From: UBA1372 sp964496075
GTDB taxonomy: Bacteria > Patescibacteriota > Microgenomatia > UBA12405
Assembly: GCA_964496075.1 (NCBI GenBank)
Contig: CAZBXB010000011.1
Location: 1 to 16,711 of the forward strand
Direction: 5' to 3'
DNA length: 16,711 nucleotides
Shown here: one piece after another, positions 16,503 through 16,711 of the stretch
Numbering within the stretch: position 1 is the stretch's first letter
Layout of the letters: every line of letters starts with the position of its first letter
Position numbers and translations under genes: made by a program
Notes under the pieces: model-generated
The model's database searches: none
Told to the model about the DNA's origin: nothing
Seen by the model: only the letters and a program-made list of their open reading frames with translations

Positions 16503-16711
16503 ATGGCCAACACATTAAGTATCATTATTGTCACTTGGAACACCTCCTCAATAACCTGTCAAGCCATCAACTCGATTTATAAACACCTCAAAGACTTATC
16601 TTTTGAAATTATCGTCGTTGACAACAATTCCAAAGATAATACCATCAATCAAATCAATCAAATCAAAAAAAGTCACTTAAATCTAACCTTAATTAAAAAT
16701 CCCAAAAATTA
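16503..16711 (+). CDS. N-terminal part of a family 2 glycosyltransferase (cut by window edge)
   Basis: From ATG at 16503 the frame is open to the right edge (69 residues). It begins MANTLSIIIVTWNTS and continues with FEIIVVDNNSKDNT, the classic first half of a GT-A nucleotide-binding domain. The asparagine-rich VDNNS form is common in rhamnosyltransferase-like GT2 enzymes. It lies 26 bp after the preceding gene on the same strand with no terminator between, so the glycosyltransferase run continues beyond the window. No Shine-Dalgarno sequence is seen. The DxD metal-binding motif lies outside the window, so subfamily and completeness cannot be judged. Confidence 0.85.
   Translation, partial: MANTLSIIIVTWNTSSITCQAINSIYKHLKDLSFEIIVVDNNSKDNTINQINQIKKSHLNLTLIKNPKN
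16644..16666 (+). repeat. Short tandem repeat, 9 bp unit, about 2.6 copies
   Basis: The unit ATCAATCAA occurs twice in full (16644-16652 and 16653-16661), followed by a partial copy, within the last GT2 gene. It encodes an INQ-INQ-IK stretch on the surface-exposed helix after the VDNNS motif. Because the unit is a multiple of three, copy-number change would keep the frame. Confidence 0.8.

Noticed and set aside
1..16711. Recoded TGA (glycine), as in SR1/Gracilibacteria
   Set aside because: TGA acts as the natural stop at 9911-9913, 11766-11768 and 12635-12637, each immediately at the next gene's start, and proteins end where their families should.
1..16711. CRISPR arrays, tRNA or rRNA genes, IS elements, toxin-antitoxin or phage genes
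   Set aside because: No regularly spaced repeats, cloverleaf candidates, transposase motifs or terminal inverted repeats were seen, and coding density leaves no gap above about 30 bp.

Overview
This 16.7 kb window is AT-rich and almost fully coding. It reads as part of a surface-polysaccharide or glycoconjugate locus from a reduced-genome bacterium. The best fit is the Candidate Phyla Radiation (Patescibacteria), probably a Microgenomates-type lineage. This placement is an inference from the protein families present (PMT/GT39-like, PTPS-related, YfhO-like and WaaE-like proteins arranged end to end), the low GC, the tight packing and the near absence of Shine-Dalgarno sequences. TGA is used as a stop codon at several genes, so the SR1/Gracilibacteria code with TGA as glycine does not apply. 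There are no rRNA, tRNA, CRISPR, transposase or integrase features.

Layout: positions 3-140 hold the 3' end of a gene that enters from the left. Next comes a multi-membrane-span GT39-like protein (153-1385, +). It is followed by one gene on the opposite strand (1388-3172, -), which encodes an exported protein with a degenerate NodB-like deacetylase fold and a C-terminal membrane domain. A 26 bp divergent gap carries overlapping TATAAT boxes. From there a plus-strand run begins at 3199 and continues past the right edge: a PTPS-related membrane protein, a Wzx-type flippase, an unassigned GT-C-like membrane protein, GT2 (WaaE-like), GT2 (rhamnosyltransferase-like), GT2 (WaaE-like), GT4, GT2, a YfhO-like membrane protein, a GT39/ArnT-like membrane protein, and the start of another GT2. 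Gaps within the run are 26 bp or less and many genes overlap by 4-35 bp, so it probably works as one operon.

Likely joint role (inference): the cytoplasmic GT2 and GT4 enzymes assemble a lipid-linked oligosaccharide. The Wzx-like flippase moves it across the membrane. The multi-span GT-C-type proteins then add sugars from polyprenyl-phosphate donors on the outside, or polymerise or transfer the glycan. No priming phosphoglycosyltransferase, sugar-nucleotide synthesis gene or recognisable Wzy polymerase is visible, so those functions must lie elsewhere or be hidden in the poorly assigned membrane proteins.

The observations most worth a second look are the divergent promoter, whose -10 boxes sit at leaderless spacing from both start codons; the NodB-like protein without the usual metal-binding motifs; and a GT2 enzyme that has lost the conserved nucleotide-binding aspartate kept by its four neighbours.
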